Assembly (NCBI GenBank): GCA_002701625.1
Contig: NZWK01000009.1
Location: 44,827-52,225, forward strand
Origin: Chloroflexota bacterium
GTDB taxonomy: Bacteria > Chloroflexota > Dehalococcoidia > UBA2979
Reading direction: 5' to 3'
Length of the DNA stretch: 7,399 nucleotides
Numbering within the stretch: the stretch's first letter is position 1; each line of letters starts with the position of its first letter. The position numbers were made by a program, and so were the translations under genes. Under the pieces are notes generated by a model. The model was not told where the DNA came from. It did not search any database and was given only the letters and a program-made list of their open reading frames with translations. Shown here one piece after another: positions 1 to 6,758 of this stretch.

Positions 1-929
1 AGGAAACTCACAAGCATAATTGGGTAAGATTCTGATATTGCCACCGTGGCCAATGCTATTGCTACAGCAATGCTCCCTATTACCGCCAAAACTGTTCTCG
101 AAAATATATCTGACAATCGACCAGTAATCGGTTGTGCACCGCCACCGACAAATTGCTGGGCTCCGATTAGTACTCCGATTGCGACAGCTGCAAAGCCTAG
201 TTCCGTTTCTAGGAATACTGGTAAAAATGCAAAGCATGCTGATATTGACCAAGCAAAACTTGCTCGTGCAATGAAGATCCCCTGCATTCCAGAGTCTTTA
301 ATTATTTTGATCCAAGGTACAGGTATAAATTGCTCGAGCTTCGCCGGATTATTTTTTGCCACTGCTGCTATTTCAAGTTCGGGTCTTGCTGGCAAAAAGA
401 AAATCACGATTAGTGTGGATATAAGACACAGAAGACCCATGAGGCCAAATAAGAGCTCGAAGCTCCCAACAGTTCGGATGAGACCATAGAGAAGTGGGCC
501 AATTCCAAATCCAAGAAACACGAACGGTGCGAATGAGCCCATATACCGGCCTTCTTGTCCTTTAGGTGCAAGGGCACCTATATACGAGAGCGACATGGTG
601 AAAATCAGGGAAGAACCTATACCTGTAAGTGCTCTAAAGGCTATGACCGCGGTAACATTCTGAAAAAGCACCCATCCGATCGCCACAAACACGTATGATG
701 CGAGTCCAAGCGCATAAAATGGTTTTCGACCATACTTATCGGCTACTCGGCCAATCCATGGTGTCATGAACAATTCAGTAATCGCGAAGGTTGAGAATGC
801 GGCTCCTTGGGCTGCTGGTCCACCTCCAAGCACTGCTACCCAAGTGGTGAGTCCAGGTGTGGCCATACCTAAAGCCAATGTGCCTAGGAACATGGATAGA
901 CCGGCGACGAGAAATGGTCGAGTGAGCAT
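1..929 (-). CDS. MFS transporter, DHA1/drug-efflux-like (partial, C-terminus beyond window)
   Basis: Reading the minus strand from ATG at 929 gives 309 uninterrupted codons to the window edge, so the C-terminus is missing. The protein is strongly hydrophobic with the layout of a 12-helix major facilitator. The loop after helix 2 carries motif A (GRVADKYGRKP, residues 60-70). A motif-C-like stretch (GFGIGPLLYG, 140-149) follows in the helix 5 region, then a hydrophilic central loop at about 181-215. A second-half motif A copy (GRLSD, 270-274) is also present. Family members usually run about 390-420 residues, so roughly 100 are missing. The start is well fixed: an in-frame TAG lies 15 nt upstream and an AGGG lies about 10 nt upstream. 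It should be an inner-membrane secondary transporter, probably an exporter of small organic molecules. The substrate is unknown. It is divergent from the SDR at 983. Confidence 0.9.
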   Translation of the reverse strand, partial: MLTRPFLVAGLSMFLGTLALGMATPGLTTWVAVLGGGPAAQGAAFSTFAITELFMTPWIGRVADKYGRKPFYALGLASYVFVAIGWVLFQNVTAVIAFRALTGIGSSLIFTMSLSYIGALAPKGQEGRYMGSFAPFVFLGFGIGPLLYGLIRTVGSFELLFGLMGLLCLISTLIVIFFLPARPELEIAAVAKNNPAKLEQFIPVPWIKIIKDSGMQGIFIARASFAWSISACFAFLPVFLETELGFAAVAIGVLIGAQQFVGGGAQPITGRLSDIFSRTVLAVIGSIAVAIALATVAISESYPIMLVSF

Positions 930-982
930 GATACGGTGACCCTATCGTTGCTTAGACTTATGAAATAGATACGAGGACAAAT
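930..982. promoter_or_regulatory. Divergent intergenic region between MFS and SDR genes
   Basis: These 53 bp separate two genes read in opposite directions, so promoters for both must lie here or run into the coding ends. I find no convincing -35/-10 pair on either strand. The only clear element is GAGGA at 973-977, five nt before the SDR ATG, which serves as its ribosome-binding site. The role as a shared control region is inferred from geometry alone. Confidence 0.4.
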
Positions 983-1903
983 ATGTCACTACTCACAATT
1001 TTTAATAAATCGGTTGGACCAAGCGGATTTGGTTTCGCGTCGACCGCGTTGGAGGTCACGGAAGGCTTGGACCTTACAGGTAAGACAATTGTGATTACCG
1101 GGGTAAACACGGGTCTAGGGCGAGAGACTGCAAGAGTCATGGCTCTACGCGGTGCCAAAGTATATGGAACGGTCCGCACCCACGAAAAAGGTTTGAAAGT
1201 GCAGGAGGAAATCGGGCCGTCGATACATCCAATATTGTGCGATCTTTCGGAGCCTTCGTCAGTAAATAATGCGGTCGGTTTACTTAGAGACCTCAACTCA
1301 CCCATCGACGCAATCATCTGTAATGCTGGAATCATGGCCCTGCCGTTCTGTAATCAGAAACATGGGATTGAGCTCCAGTTTCTCACCAATCATTTAGGAC
1401 ATTTCAACTTAGTGACAAAGCTGCTGGATTCACTCGCAGAGACTGGTCGAGTTGTACTGGTATCCAGCAGAGCACACACGAATCCATATCCTGAGGGTAT
1501 TCAATTTGATAATCTTGACGGCGGATTGGAGTACAGCCGCTGGCAGTCCTATGGACAATCGAAGTTAGCTAATTTGTTATTTGCTCGGGAGTTGGCAGGT
1601 CGGATGCCGTATTCATCTCAGCGAGCATATGCGGTACATCCTGGGGTTATCAAAACTGAATTAGTAAGGCATTTTAATCCTCTGGTTAGGATAGGGGCGA
1701 GTCTAGGTGGTGCTCTCTTTTTCAAGTCAGTTGAGCAAGGCGCAGCGACACAATGCTATGTTGCTGTTCATCCTGGAGTTTCAGATATTAACGGCGAATA
1801 CTTTTTCGACAATAACGTACAAGAGAGTTCAGATCTGGGGCGAGATATGGATATGGCAAAACGTTTGTGGGACAGGTCAACGGCCTTTATCGAGAATTTC
1901 TAA
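983..1903 (+). CDS. Short-chain dehydrogenase/reductase, retinol dehydrogenase/TIC32-like
   Basis: 306 residues, an NAD(P)-dependent oxidoreductase with one Rossmann-fold domain. After a lead of about 30 residues come the cofactor motif TGVNTGLG (39-46), CNAG (113-116), NHLGHF with the active-site Asn (N136), the catalytic Ser region VSS (160-162), and YGQSK giving Tyr190 and Lys194. HPG (219-221) follows. An Arg at residue 65 just after the second beta strand suggests NADP(H) preference. The lead (GPSGFG..ST..EVTEG.DLTGKT), NAGIMA.PF, GIELQF.TNHLGHF and YGQSKLAN are typical of the RDH/WWOX/TIC32-like SDR group, which acts on lipophilic alcohols or aldehydes, although many bacterial members have no known substrate. 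A GAGGA site precedes the ATG by 5 nt. It is divergent from the MFS gene and converges with a small ORF whose stop overlaps its own. Confidence 0.93.
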   Translation: MSLLTIFNKSVGPSGFGFASTALEVTEGLDLTGKTIVITGVNTGLGRETARVMALRGAKVYGTVRTHEKGLKVQEEIGPSIHPILCDLSEPSSVNNAVGLLRDLNSPIDAIICNAGIMALPFCNQKHGIELQFLTNHLGHFNLVTKLLDSLAETGRVVLVSSRAHTNPYPEGIQFDNLDGGLEYSRWQSYGQSKLANLLFARELAGRMPYSSQRAYAVHPGVIKTELVRHFNPLVRIGASLGGALFFKSVEQGAATQCYVAVHPGVSDINGEYFFDNNVQESSDLGRDMDMAKRLWDRSTAFIENF

Positions 1904-2049
1904 GAGAATATCACTCGAAGTATAAATACCCCGGTTCCCCAGATGACCACGGAGCCAATCTGTCGAACAAGCTCGGACCGATCCCTCGCAAGGTTATACG
2001 CGATCGTGGCCGGCAGGGCAGGCAATAGTAAAATAAGTGTGTCATTCAT
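1900..2049 (-). CDS. Small hypothetical membrane protein (49 aa)
   Basis: This fills most of an otherwise unexplained 237-bp gap on the minus strand. ATG at 2049 opens 49 codons ending in TAG at 1902-1900. That stop overlaps the SDR's TAA tail-to-tail by 4 nt. AGGA lies 7 nt upstream of the ATG, a well-placed Shine-Dalgarno site. An in-frame TAG about 30 nt upstream (2082-2080) rules out a longer form. The product starts MNDTLILLLPALPATIAYNL and has two hydrophobic stretches, about residues 4-20 and 32-48. They are joined by a charged loop (RDRSELVRQ, 22-30), which suggests a two-helix hairpin in the inner membrane. I recognise no family. It could be a true microprotein or a chance ORF; the Shine-Dalgarno site, the composition and the exact abutment favour a real gene. 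Confidence 0.55.
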   Translation of the reverse strand: MNDTLILLLPALPATIAYNLARDRSELVRQIGSVVIWGTGVFILRVIFS

Positions 2050-2140
2050 AATATTGTCCTGACGGTGCTGCGATGACGTCTAGTTCCCAGTTACACTGTT
2101 GCTATTATCAAAAACATAATACATCAATGAGGGAGATATT
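2050..2140 (+). promoter_or_regulatory. Putative promoter and RBS upstream of the crotonase-led operon
   Basis: This 91-bp spacer lies between the divergent starts of the small minus-strand ORF (2049) and the crotonase (2141). A good sigma70-type -10 hexamer, CATAAT, sits at 2115-2120. A weak -35 candidate, TTACAC, sits at 2091-2096 with an 18-nt spacer, but it matches the consensus poorly. GAGGGAG at 2129-2135 is a strong Shine-Dalgarno site 5 nt before the crotonase ATG. It is the only sizeable gap before the five-gene run, so it is the natural place for that operon's promoter. The minus-strand ORF would need its own promoter here too. Confidence 0.35.
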
Positions 2141-2983
2141 ATGACCGATTGGAAAACGATAGAGGTTGAACAGCACGACCGAGTATTACTTGTTCGATTG
2201 AATCGACCTGACTCACTGAATGCATTCAACTCAACTATGTATTCTGAATTTAGACAAGCTATTGAAAATGCAAATAACGATCCGTCAATCGGTGCGATCG
2301 TCAGTACAGGAAATGGCAGGGCGTACAGCGCGGGGGCTGACATCGGAGGTTTCAACGCAACATTTGAGCAAGGAAAATCATCTGCATCTGCTGAGCGTGA
2401 AGAGTCCGGAACACCTTTTGATCCAACGTTTATAATGGAATCCAAACCCATTATTGGAGCGATTAATGGTGTATCAGTAGGAATTGGCTTAACAGGCCCA
2501 TTACTTTTCGACACACTCCTAGCTTCGACTACTGCTCGCTTTTCCATGCGATTTGCCGCAATCGGGCTCACACCAGAGGTAGGAAGCGCATGGATGCTGC
2601 CCCATATCATAGGGCTCCACCGAGCTCGAGAAATGATGCTGACTGGTCGAATATATAATGCGCAAGAAGCACTCGAACTGGGACTTGTTCGCAAGGTCTA
2701 TGAGCCTGAAGAGCTTGTTCCAGAGGCGATTAAACTAGCTCAAGAAATCGCAGCAAATCCCATAGATACTTTGGCAAATATCAAGAGGATGATTTGGGAT
2801 GATTTGGCTTCAACAGATGTTGCTTCTGTTTGGCGCAGATCAAGCGAAAGATTCGCTGCAGCGAGGAAGACGGTTCAACATCGTGAGGCGCTATTGGCGA
2901 TGAAAGAGAAACGCGACTCACGATTCCATGACGAGAGCTATATGTCAGAACTATCCGATCGGATAGCTTCAGGTACGAGCTAA
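2141..2983 (+). CDS. Enoyl-CoA hydratase/isomerase (crotonase) family protein
   Basis: 280 residues, the usual crotonase size, a cytosolic enzyme acting on acyl-CoA thioesters. The N-terminal half shows [13 protein letters not shown] (18-30), then SAGAD (63-67), the first oxyanion-hole segment and CoA contact. The second oxyanion-hole segment is [11 protein letters not shown] (106-116). Aligned by eye with rat mitochondrial hydratase, both catalytic glutamates are replaced (Glu144 by Thr118, Glu164 by Phe138). The segment [13 protein letters not shown] (142-154) keeps a Glu (E146) where delta3,delta2-enoyl-CoA isomerases of the ECI2 type carry their catalytic Glu. An isomerase or another crotonase reaction is therefore likelier than classical hydration. 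The C-terminus is helical and charged, as expected for the oligomerisation region. GAGGGAG precedes the ATG by 5 nt. It is the first gene of a five-gene co-directional run. Confidence 0.92.
   Translation: MTDWKTIEVEQHDRVLLVRLNRPDSLNAFNSTMYSEFRQAIENANNDPSIGAIVSTGNGRAYSAGADIGGFNATFEQGKSSASAEREESGTPFDPTFIMESKPIIGAINGVSVGIGLTGPLLFDTLLASTTARFSMRFAAIGLTPEVGSAWMLPHIIGLHRAREMMLTGRIYNAQEALELGLVRKVYEPEELVPEAIKLAQEIAANPIDTLANIKRMIWDDLASTDVASVWRRSSERFAAARKTVQHREALLAMKEKRDSRFHDESYMSELSDRIASGTS
2951..2966. repeat. Perfect 16-bp palindrome near crotonase 3' end
   Basis: CTATCCGATCGGATAG reads identically on both strands. With one unpaired base on the right (C2967), the flanking GAA/TTC extends the pairing to 2948-2970. 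It lies inside the last codons of the crotonase gene (LSDRIAS), about 15 nt before the stop codon. No T-run follows directly, so it is not a standard intrinsic terminator. It may be a protein-binding site, a weak RNA hairpin, or chance. Confidence 0.6.
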
Positions 2984-3004
2984 GTAATCTGTTTTAGATT
3001 TTTA

Positions 3005-3030
3005 TTTCACATATTCGCGCACGCGTGAAA
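3005..3030. repeat. Inverted repeat TTTCAC-N14-GTGAAA overlapping the MFS ribosome-binding region
   Basis: TTTCAC (3005-3010) and GTGAAA (3025-3030) are perfect 6-bp inverted arms around a 14-nt GC-rich centre. The centre overlaps the 8-bp palindrome CACGCGTG (3020-3027). The right arm overlaps the AAAGGT Shine-Dalgarno candidate (3028-3033) of the next gene. It could be an operator for a dimeric regulator or an RNA hairpin that partly masks the ribosome-binding site. Both roles are inferred. Confidence 0.4.
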
Positions 3031-3042
3031 GGTATCGTCATG
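3028..3042 (+). promoter_or_regulatory. RBS deciding the MFS start (ATG 3040 over GTG 3025)
   Basis: The reading frame can also start at GTG 3025, but no purine-rich Shine-Dalgarno sequence precedes that codon. ATG at 3040 has AAAGGT at 3028-3033 with a 6-nt spacer, so it is the better start. The choice removes five residues. Confidence 0.55.
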
Positions 3043-4320
3043 CTCGCTAAGTTTCCCTGTTTGCAGTCACCAGATTTTCGAAAGTTGTTTTATAACTATG
3101 TACTCACCTCAGCCGCGGCTTGGGCGTCGTTGCTTGGGCGTGGCTGGTTAATTTTTGAATTAACTGGCTCGTCTAGCGCAGTTGGTCTCGTTACCTTTGG
3201 TGGTATGGCGCCGATGCTGTTTTTAGGTCCAGTCGCAGGCACGTTTGCCGATCGCTTTGATAGACGGAAGATGGCAATGATAGCTGCATTATTTGGAGCT
3301 CTTGTCTCATTTTTGTTAGGTTTTTTGACGTTAACCGGCTCTGTAGTTATGTGGCATGTGGTAGTTTTGGCGATCCTGCAGGGTACAGCGATGGCAGCCG
3401 TTACTCCTGCTTCAGAGGCTATTATTCCGAGTCTTGTGCCTCCAGAACATTTGTTGAGTGCTGTCTCATTTAGAGGCATTGCAAGACATGGATCTAAGGT
3501 GTTGGGACCGTTTATTGGTGGAATCCTCATGGCACTATTTGACGATGGGACCGGTTGGGTATTTGTTTTAACCGCACTTTTTTTTCTCATGGCAACTTTT
3601 CAACTCTATCGAATTCAGTGGAGACCATCGGGTACACTGCTTCCATCCACCGAGAGTATATTTAACGTAATTAGTCCGATGGCCGCGGCAGCTAAGTATG
3701 CCTATTTCGATAAGCGACTTTTCATGGTGCTTTCCTTGATAGGTGTGCACTGTGGATTCACTATGGCTTATGACGCACTTTTACCAGGGTTATCTGATGA
3801 GATTGGATCAGGTAGTTCTACATTTGCTGCGATCTCTGTAGGTGTAGGTTTCGGAGCTCTAATCACAACACTTGCTGTTTCAACTATCTCGGACGAATCG
3901 GCACGTGGACGAATTTTGATTGTATCCGGCTTAGGAAGTGGTATTTCACTACTCTTTATAGGATTTGCCACTAATCCTCTGATGGCAATATTCGGTGGAT
4001 TCCTGTCAGGTGCAACGGAAGCTCCTTATATGGCGGTCTCAGCAACTCTGATCCAGCAAGTTGTTCCTGACGAGTACAGAGGGCGCATGATGGCGGTCTA
4101 TATAATGATTGCAGCTGGTTTTATGGCTTTTATGAATTTAGGATTCGGGCTCGTCGCAGACTTTACAGGCGAGCGGATATTATTCATCTTACCTAGTGTG
4201 CTTTGGTTGATAATATTTGTATTTGGTGGGTTATTCAGTCCAGCACTCAGACACCTCCTGAAGACAGGATCGTTCAGGACTGAACCGACCACGGAATTAA
4301 GAGAACCCGTATCATCATAG
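3040..4320 (+). CDS. MFS transporter, MFS_3/EntS-like family
   Basis: 426 residues from ATG 3040, a full-length 12-helix inner-membrane transporter. It begins with a short cytoplasmic lead (SPDFRKLF, typical of this group). Motif A, GTFADRFDRRK (67-77), lies in the loop after helix 2. A conserved P..EAIIPSLVPPEHL..A segment sits at about 123-141. A central hydrophilic loop at about 192-226 splits the two halves, and VPDEYRGRMMAVY (342-354) is the hallmark second-half loop. These features match MFS_3 (Pfam PF05977), which includes the enterobactin exporter EntS and many uncharacterised efflux proteins. Export is likelier than uptake, but the substrate is unknown. The C-terminal tail (about 406-426) is hydrophilic. 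It lies 56 bp after the crotonase and 30 bp before the amidase, in the same direction. It belongs to a different MFS branch from the transporter at the left edge. Confidence 0.92.
   Translation: MLAKFPCLQSPDFRKLFYNYVLTSAAAWASLLGRGWLIFELTGSSSAVGLVTFGGMAPMLFLGPVAGTFADRFDRRKMAMIAALFGALVSFLLGFLTLTGSVVMWHVVVLAILQGTAMAAVTPASEAIIPSLVPPEHLLSAVSFRGIARHGSKVLGPFIGGILMALFDDGTGWVFVLTALFFLMATFQLYRIQWRPSGTLLPSTESIFNVISPMAAAAKYAYFDKRLFMVLSLIGVHCGFTMAYDALLPGLSDEIGSGSSTFAAISVGVGFGALITTLAVSTISDESARGRILIVSGLGSGISLLFIGFATNPLMAIFGGFLSGATEAPYMAVSATLIQQVVPDEYRGRMMAVYIMIAAGFMAFMNLGFGLVADFTGERILFILPSVLWLIIFVFGGLFSPALRHLLKTGSFRTEPTTELREPVSS
4256..4285 (+). repeat. Overlapping alternative hairpins at MFS 3' end
   Basis: TCCTGAA (4256-4262) pairs with TTCAGGA (4273-4279) around a 10-nt loop. 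The right arm also belongs to GTTCA-GGAC-TGAAC (4272-4285). The two hairpins cannot form together. They lie within the hydrophilic C-terminal codons of the transporter, 35-65 nt before its stop and ahead of the amidase. No T-tract follows. A role in setting transcript stability between genes is possible, but chance is likely. Confidence 0.3.
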
Positions 4321-4340
4321 ATTGACGATACTTTAGTTTT

Positions 4341-4353
4341 GGAATTTCTCATG
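4341..4353 (+). promoter_or_regulatory. RBS deciding the amidase start (ATG 4351 over TTG 4339)
   Basis: An in-frame TTG at 4339 could extend the amidase by four residues. The only purine-rich site, GGAA at 4341-4344, lies 6 nt before ATG 4351 and downstream of that TTG, so the ATG is preferred. The site is weak, which may mean modest expression or translational coupling with the transporter. Confidence 0.5.
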
Positions 4354-5763
4354 ACGGACGATATTTGTTTTTATGATGCTAGTGAGCTTGCTGAGCTTAT
4401 TCGATCAAAAAAAATAAGCGCCCGAGAGATACTAGAGGCGCACTTGGCGCGAATAGATAAGATAAATCCACAGGTAAACGCGATCGTCACGATGGATGCT
4501 GAGCAAGCTCTTGTGGAAGCAGATAGAGCCGATGAGAAAACTATCAAAGGCCATAATCTTGGCTCACTGCACGGCGTTCCTGTCGCACATAAAGATCTGG
4601 TTGACACGGCTGGTATGCGGACCACGTACGGGTCTCCTATATACGCGGACCATGTTCCAGAGGAAGATGCGTTGATCGTTCAGCGTTTAAAGGAGGCCGG
4701 GGCAATTTCAGTTGGTAAAACAAATACGCCTGAATTCGGCGCGGGGTCTCAGACGTTCAATCAGGTATTTGGTAAAACTCTTAACCCGTACGATTTAACT
4801 AAAACATGTGGCGGCAGTAGTGGCGGAGCGGCTGTCGCTTTGGCTACTGGTATGGTGGCCTTGGCTGACGGTAGCGACTTGGGCGGCTCGCTCAGAAATC
4901 CAGCTAATTTTTGCAACGTGGTTGGATTACGACCGGCAGTGGGTAGAGTACCTGTGCGGGGCTCAAGTTCTGCTTGGCAAAACTTAAGCGTTCAGGGCCC
5001 AATGGCTAGAACAGTTTCTGATATTGCCCTTATGTTAAGTGTCATCGCTGGTCCGGATATCAATTCACCCGTGGCGCTTGAGACTCCAGGATCAATGTTT
5101 TTGGCTCCACTTGATAAGTCTTTTTCCGGAATACGAGTGGCCTGGAGCGAGGACTTAGGTGGACTCCCTATTGACCAAGAGATTCGTCAAGTCGTGCGTT
5201 CGGGGGCTTCTATTTTGTCTGATTTGGGTTGCGAGGTGACTGAGGACGCACCCGATTTTACGGGTGCCGATGAAGCTTTTATGGCATGGCGCGGATGGAG
5301 CTTTGGATTCATGGAAGATCGATTGCGAGATCACCGAGATCAATTGAAAGATACAGTTATATGGAATATAGAAGAAGGACTATCCCAGTCAGGGAGAGAC
5401 CTATCAAAGGCATCTGAGCTGCGGAGTGCGCTTTATGCTCGAGTCATAGCTTTTTTTGACCATTATGAATATTTGATTTGCCCTGTGAGTCAAGTTCCTC
5501 CATTCTCAGTCGAAACTGAGTGGGTATCTGAAATCGAAGGTGTTGAAATGGAGACATACATGGCTTGGGCTAAGGTTTGTTACTTCATTTCTGCGACTGG
5601 GCTGCCAGCAATTTCCGTGCCTGCGGGATTCACGGGAGCAGGTCTACCCGTTGGATTGCAAATTATAGGTAGGCCAAGAAGTGAATTCGAAGTTTTGCAA
5701 TTGGCATATGCCTTTGAGGGATTGACCTCGTATAACAAAAAGCATCCGAATATTGTCGGTTAG
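4351..5763 (+). CDS. Amidase-signature hydrolase
   Basis: 470 residues, a cytosolic C-N hydrolase releasing ammonia or an amine from an amide. The full Ser-cisSer-Lys triad is visible. Lys81 lies in VPVAHKDLVDTAG, the cis-Ser Ser156 in CGGSSGGAA, and the nucleophile Ser180 in GSDLGGSLRNPA. The 75- and 24-residue spacings equal those of fatty acid amide hydrolase. The core runs through GLRPAVGRVP (192-201) and ends with a conserved ATGLPAISVPAGF segment near the C-terminus. Length and motifs match the bacterial amidase group. The GatA subunit of the glutamyl-tRNA amidotransferase is less likely, because no gatB or gatC is nearby and the SDLGGSLRNPA version is typical of stand-alone amidases. 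The substrate is unknown. Position between a transporter and a flavin oxidoreductase, with gaps of 30 and 31 bp, points to a catabolic operon. Confidence 0.93.
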   Translation: MTDDICFYDASELAELIRSKKISAREILEAHLARIDKINPQVNAIVTMDAEQALVEADRADEKTIKGHNLGSLHGVPVAHKDLVDTAGMRTTYGSPIYADHVPEEDALIVQRLKEAGAISVGKTNTPEFGAGSQTFNQVFGKTLNPYDLTKTCGGSSGGAAVALATGMVALADGSDLGGSLRNPANFCNVVGLRPAVGRVPVRGSSSAWQNLSVQGPMARTVSDIALMLSVIAGPDINSPVALETPGSMFLAPLDKSFSGIRVAWSEDLGGLPIDQEIRQVVRSGASILSDLGCEVTEDAPDFTGADEAFMAWRGWSFGFMEDRLRDHRDQLKDTVIWNIEEGLSQSGRDLSKASELRSALYARVIAFFDHYEYLICPVSQVPPFSVETEWVSEIEGVEMETYMAWAKVCYFISATGLPAISVPAGFTGAGLPVGLQIIGRPRSEFEVLQLAYAFEGLTSYNKKHPNIVG

Positions 5764-5794
5764 ACTGCCTCGGAAAACGTAGCTAAGGAATTTT

Positions 5795-6718
5795 ATGAGT
5801 GAGAGTATTGGAGTTGGAATAGCTGGCTTCCCTTTTGAAACTAGCTCGGATTTTTTTAAGTGGGTTGAGTTGTGTGAGGCGGGTGATGTTGACTCGATAT
5901 GGACAAGTGATCGACTTGTATCTGAGGCGATAAATCTCGAACCATTGGCGCTTATGGCAGTCTTAGCGGGAGCGACAGACAGGTTACAGTTTGGAATGAA
6001 TGTGGTGGTTTTACCCTTCCGTGATCCACTCATCCTCGCCAAGCAGTGCGCGACGATTGACTTTTTATCCAATGGTAGGCTTATCCCCGCTTTTGGTGTT
6101 GGTTCTGTTGCGATACCCGAGTGGTCGGCGACAGGGCGCAGTCCGCAAGGACGAGGTAAGCAAGTTGATGAGATGCTTGAGATTATGACCTTGCTTTGGC
6201 AAGGCGAGCGTGTCACTTATGATGGCACCTACTATAAATACGCAAATGCGCGTATCGCTCCGGTACCAGTCAGACAACCTCTTCCCCTCTGGATTGGTGG
6301 GTCTTCTAAAGCTGCGATTCGACGTACGGTCGGTCTTGGTAATGGCTGGTTGGCTGGAATTCAAAGCCCAGCTCAGATCAAACCAGTGGTTGCAGCTATC
6401 AAAGCTGAAGGATCGAAAATCAATAAACCTATAGACGATGATCATTACGGTGCTGGAATACCGTTTCGGTTTGGTAGCTGGGACGAGCCGGTAATTCAAG
6501 AGCAGGTTGCCCGCTTGGATCGGTTTCCTGAATTAGATTCGGCTGAATCATATGTTGCAGTTGGCAACGCGGAGGATATATTGGAGACATTATCGGCTTA
6601 TCGAGAAGCTGGTATTTCTAAATTTGTGCTCCGTCCGATTGGCACGTCTTCAGCAGATATTATGCATCAAACACAAAAATTAATTAATGAAGTCATACCG
6701 GTAGTGCATCACAAATAA
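5795..6718 (+). CDS. Luciferase-like (LLM) flavin/F420-dependent oxidoreductase
   Basis: 307 residues, a luciferase-like monooxygenase-family TIM barrel using FMNH2 or coenzyme F420. The N-terminal strand SIGVGIAGFPF (4-14) is followed by WTSDRL (36-41). The family hallmark FRDPLILAKQCATIDFLSNGRL (75-96) leads into the AFGVG strand (99-103). VDEMLEIMTLLWQGERVTYDGTYYKY (124-149) and PLPLWIGGSS (162-171) are also typical. Members are either two-component monooxygenases, which need a separate flavin reductase, or F420-dependent dehydrogenases/reductases. No flavin reductase is visible here, so the cofactor cannot be decided; overall resemblance to putative F420-dependent oxidoreductases favours F420. 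AAGGAA (5785-5790) precedes the ATG by 4 nt. It follows the amidase by 31 bp and precedes the SDR by 40 bp, so it is probably co-transcribed with both. Confidence 0.9.
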   Translation: MSESIGVGIAGFPFETSSDFFKWVELCEAGDVDSIWTSDRLVSEAINLEPLALMAVLAGATDRLQFGMNVVVLPFRDPLILAKQCATIDFLSNGRLIPAFGVGSVAIPEWSATGRSPQGRGKQVDEMLEIMTLLWQGERVTYDGTYYKYANARIAPVPVRQPLPLWIGGSSKAAIRRTVGLGNGWLAGIQSPAQIKPVVAAIKAEGSKINKPIDDDHYGAGIPFRFGSWDEPVIQEQVARLDRFPELDSAESYVAVGNAEDILETLSAYREAGISKFVLRPIGTSSADIMHQTQKLINEVIPVVHHK

Positions 6719-6758
6719 GTTTCATAATAATGACAAGATGGAAGTGGGGGAGTGATAT

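Noticed and set aside
46..489. 147-codon plus-strand ORF at the left edge
   Set aside because: It lies antisense to the MFS gene at 1-929, which has clear transporter motifs. Its composition is low in hydrophobic-core patterns and it has no recognisable domain.
958..1335. 125-codon minus-strand ORF antisense to the SDR start
   Set aside because: It covers the SDR's cofactor-binding region in the opposite strand and would run through the divergent intergenic region. No family is recognisable.
2080..2694. 204-codon minus-strand ORF antisense to the crotonase
   Set aside because: It is a shadow of a gene with clear crotonase motifs and has a serine-rich antisense-like composition. It also competes with the better-supported small ORF for the same upstream region.
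2986..3007. Possible intrinsic terminator AATCT-GTTTT-AGATT followed by TTTATTT, just after the crotonase stop
   Set aside because: The stem is only 5 bp and A/T-rich, so it is too weak to be a convincing terminator, and the genes on either side look co-transcribed. It could still cause minor attenuation.
4351..5763. Amidase as GatA of the tRNA amidotransferase
   Set aside because: No gatB or gatC lies nearby, and the neighbours are catabolic enzymes and a transporter. The SDLGGSLRNPA block is more typical of stand-alone amidases.
5644..6216. 190-codon minus-strand ORF across the amidase-LLM junction
   Set aside because: It is antisense to two well-supported genes, rich in Ser/Pro/Thr/Ile as expected of a shadow frame, and has no recognisable motif.
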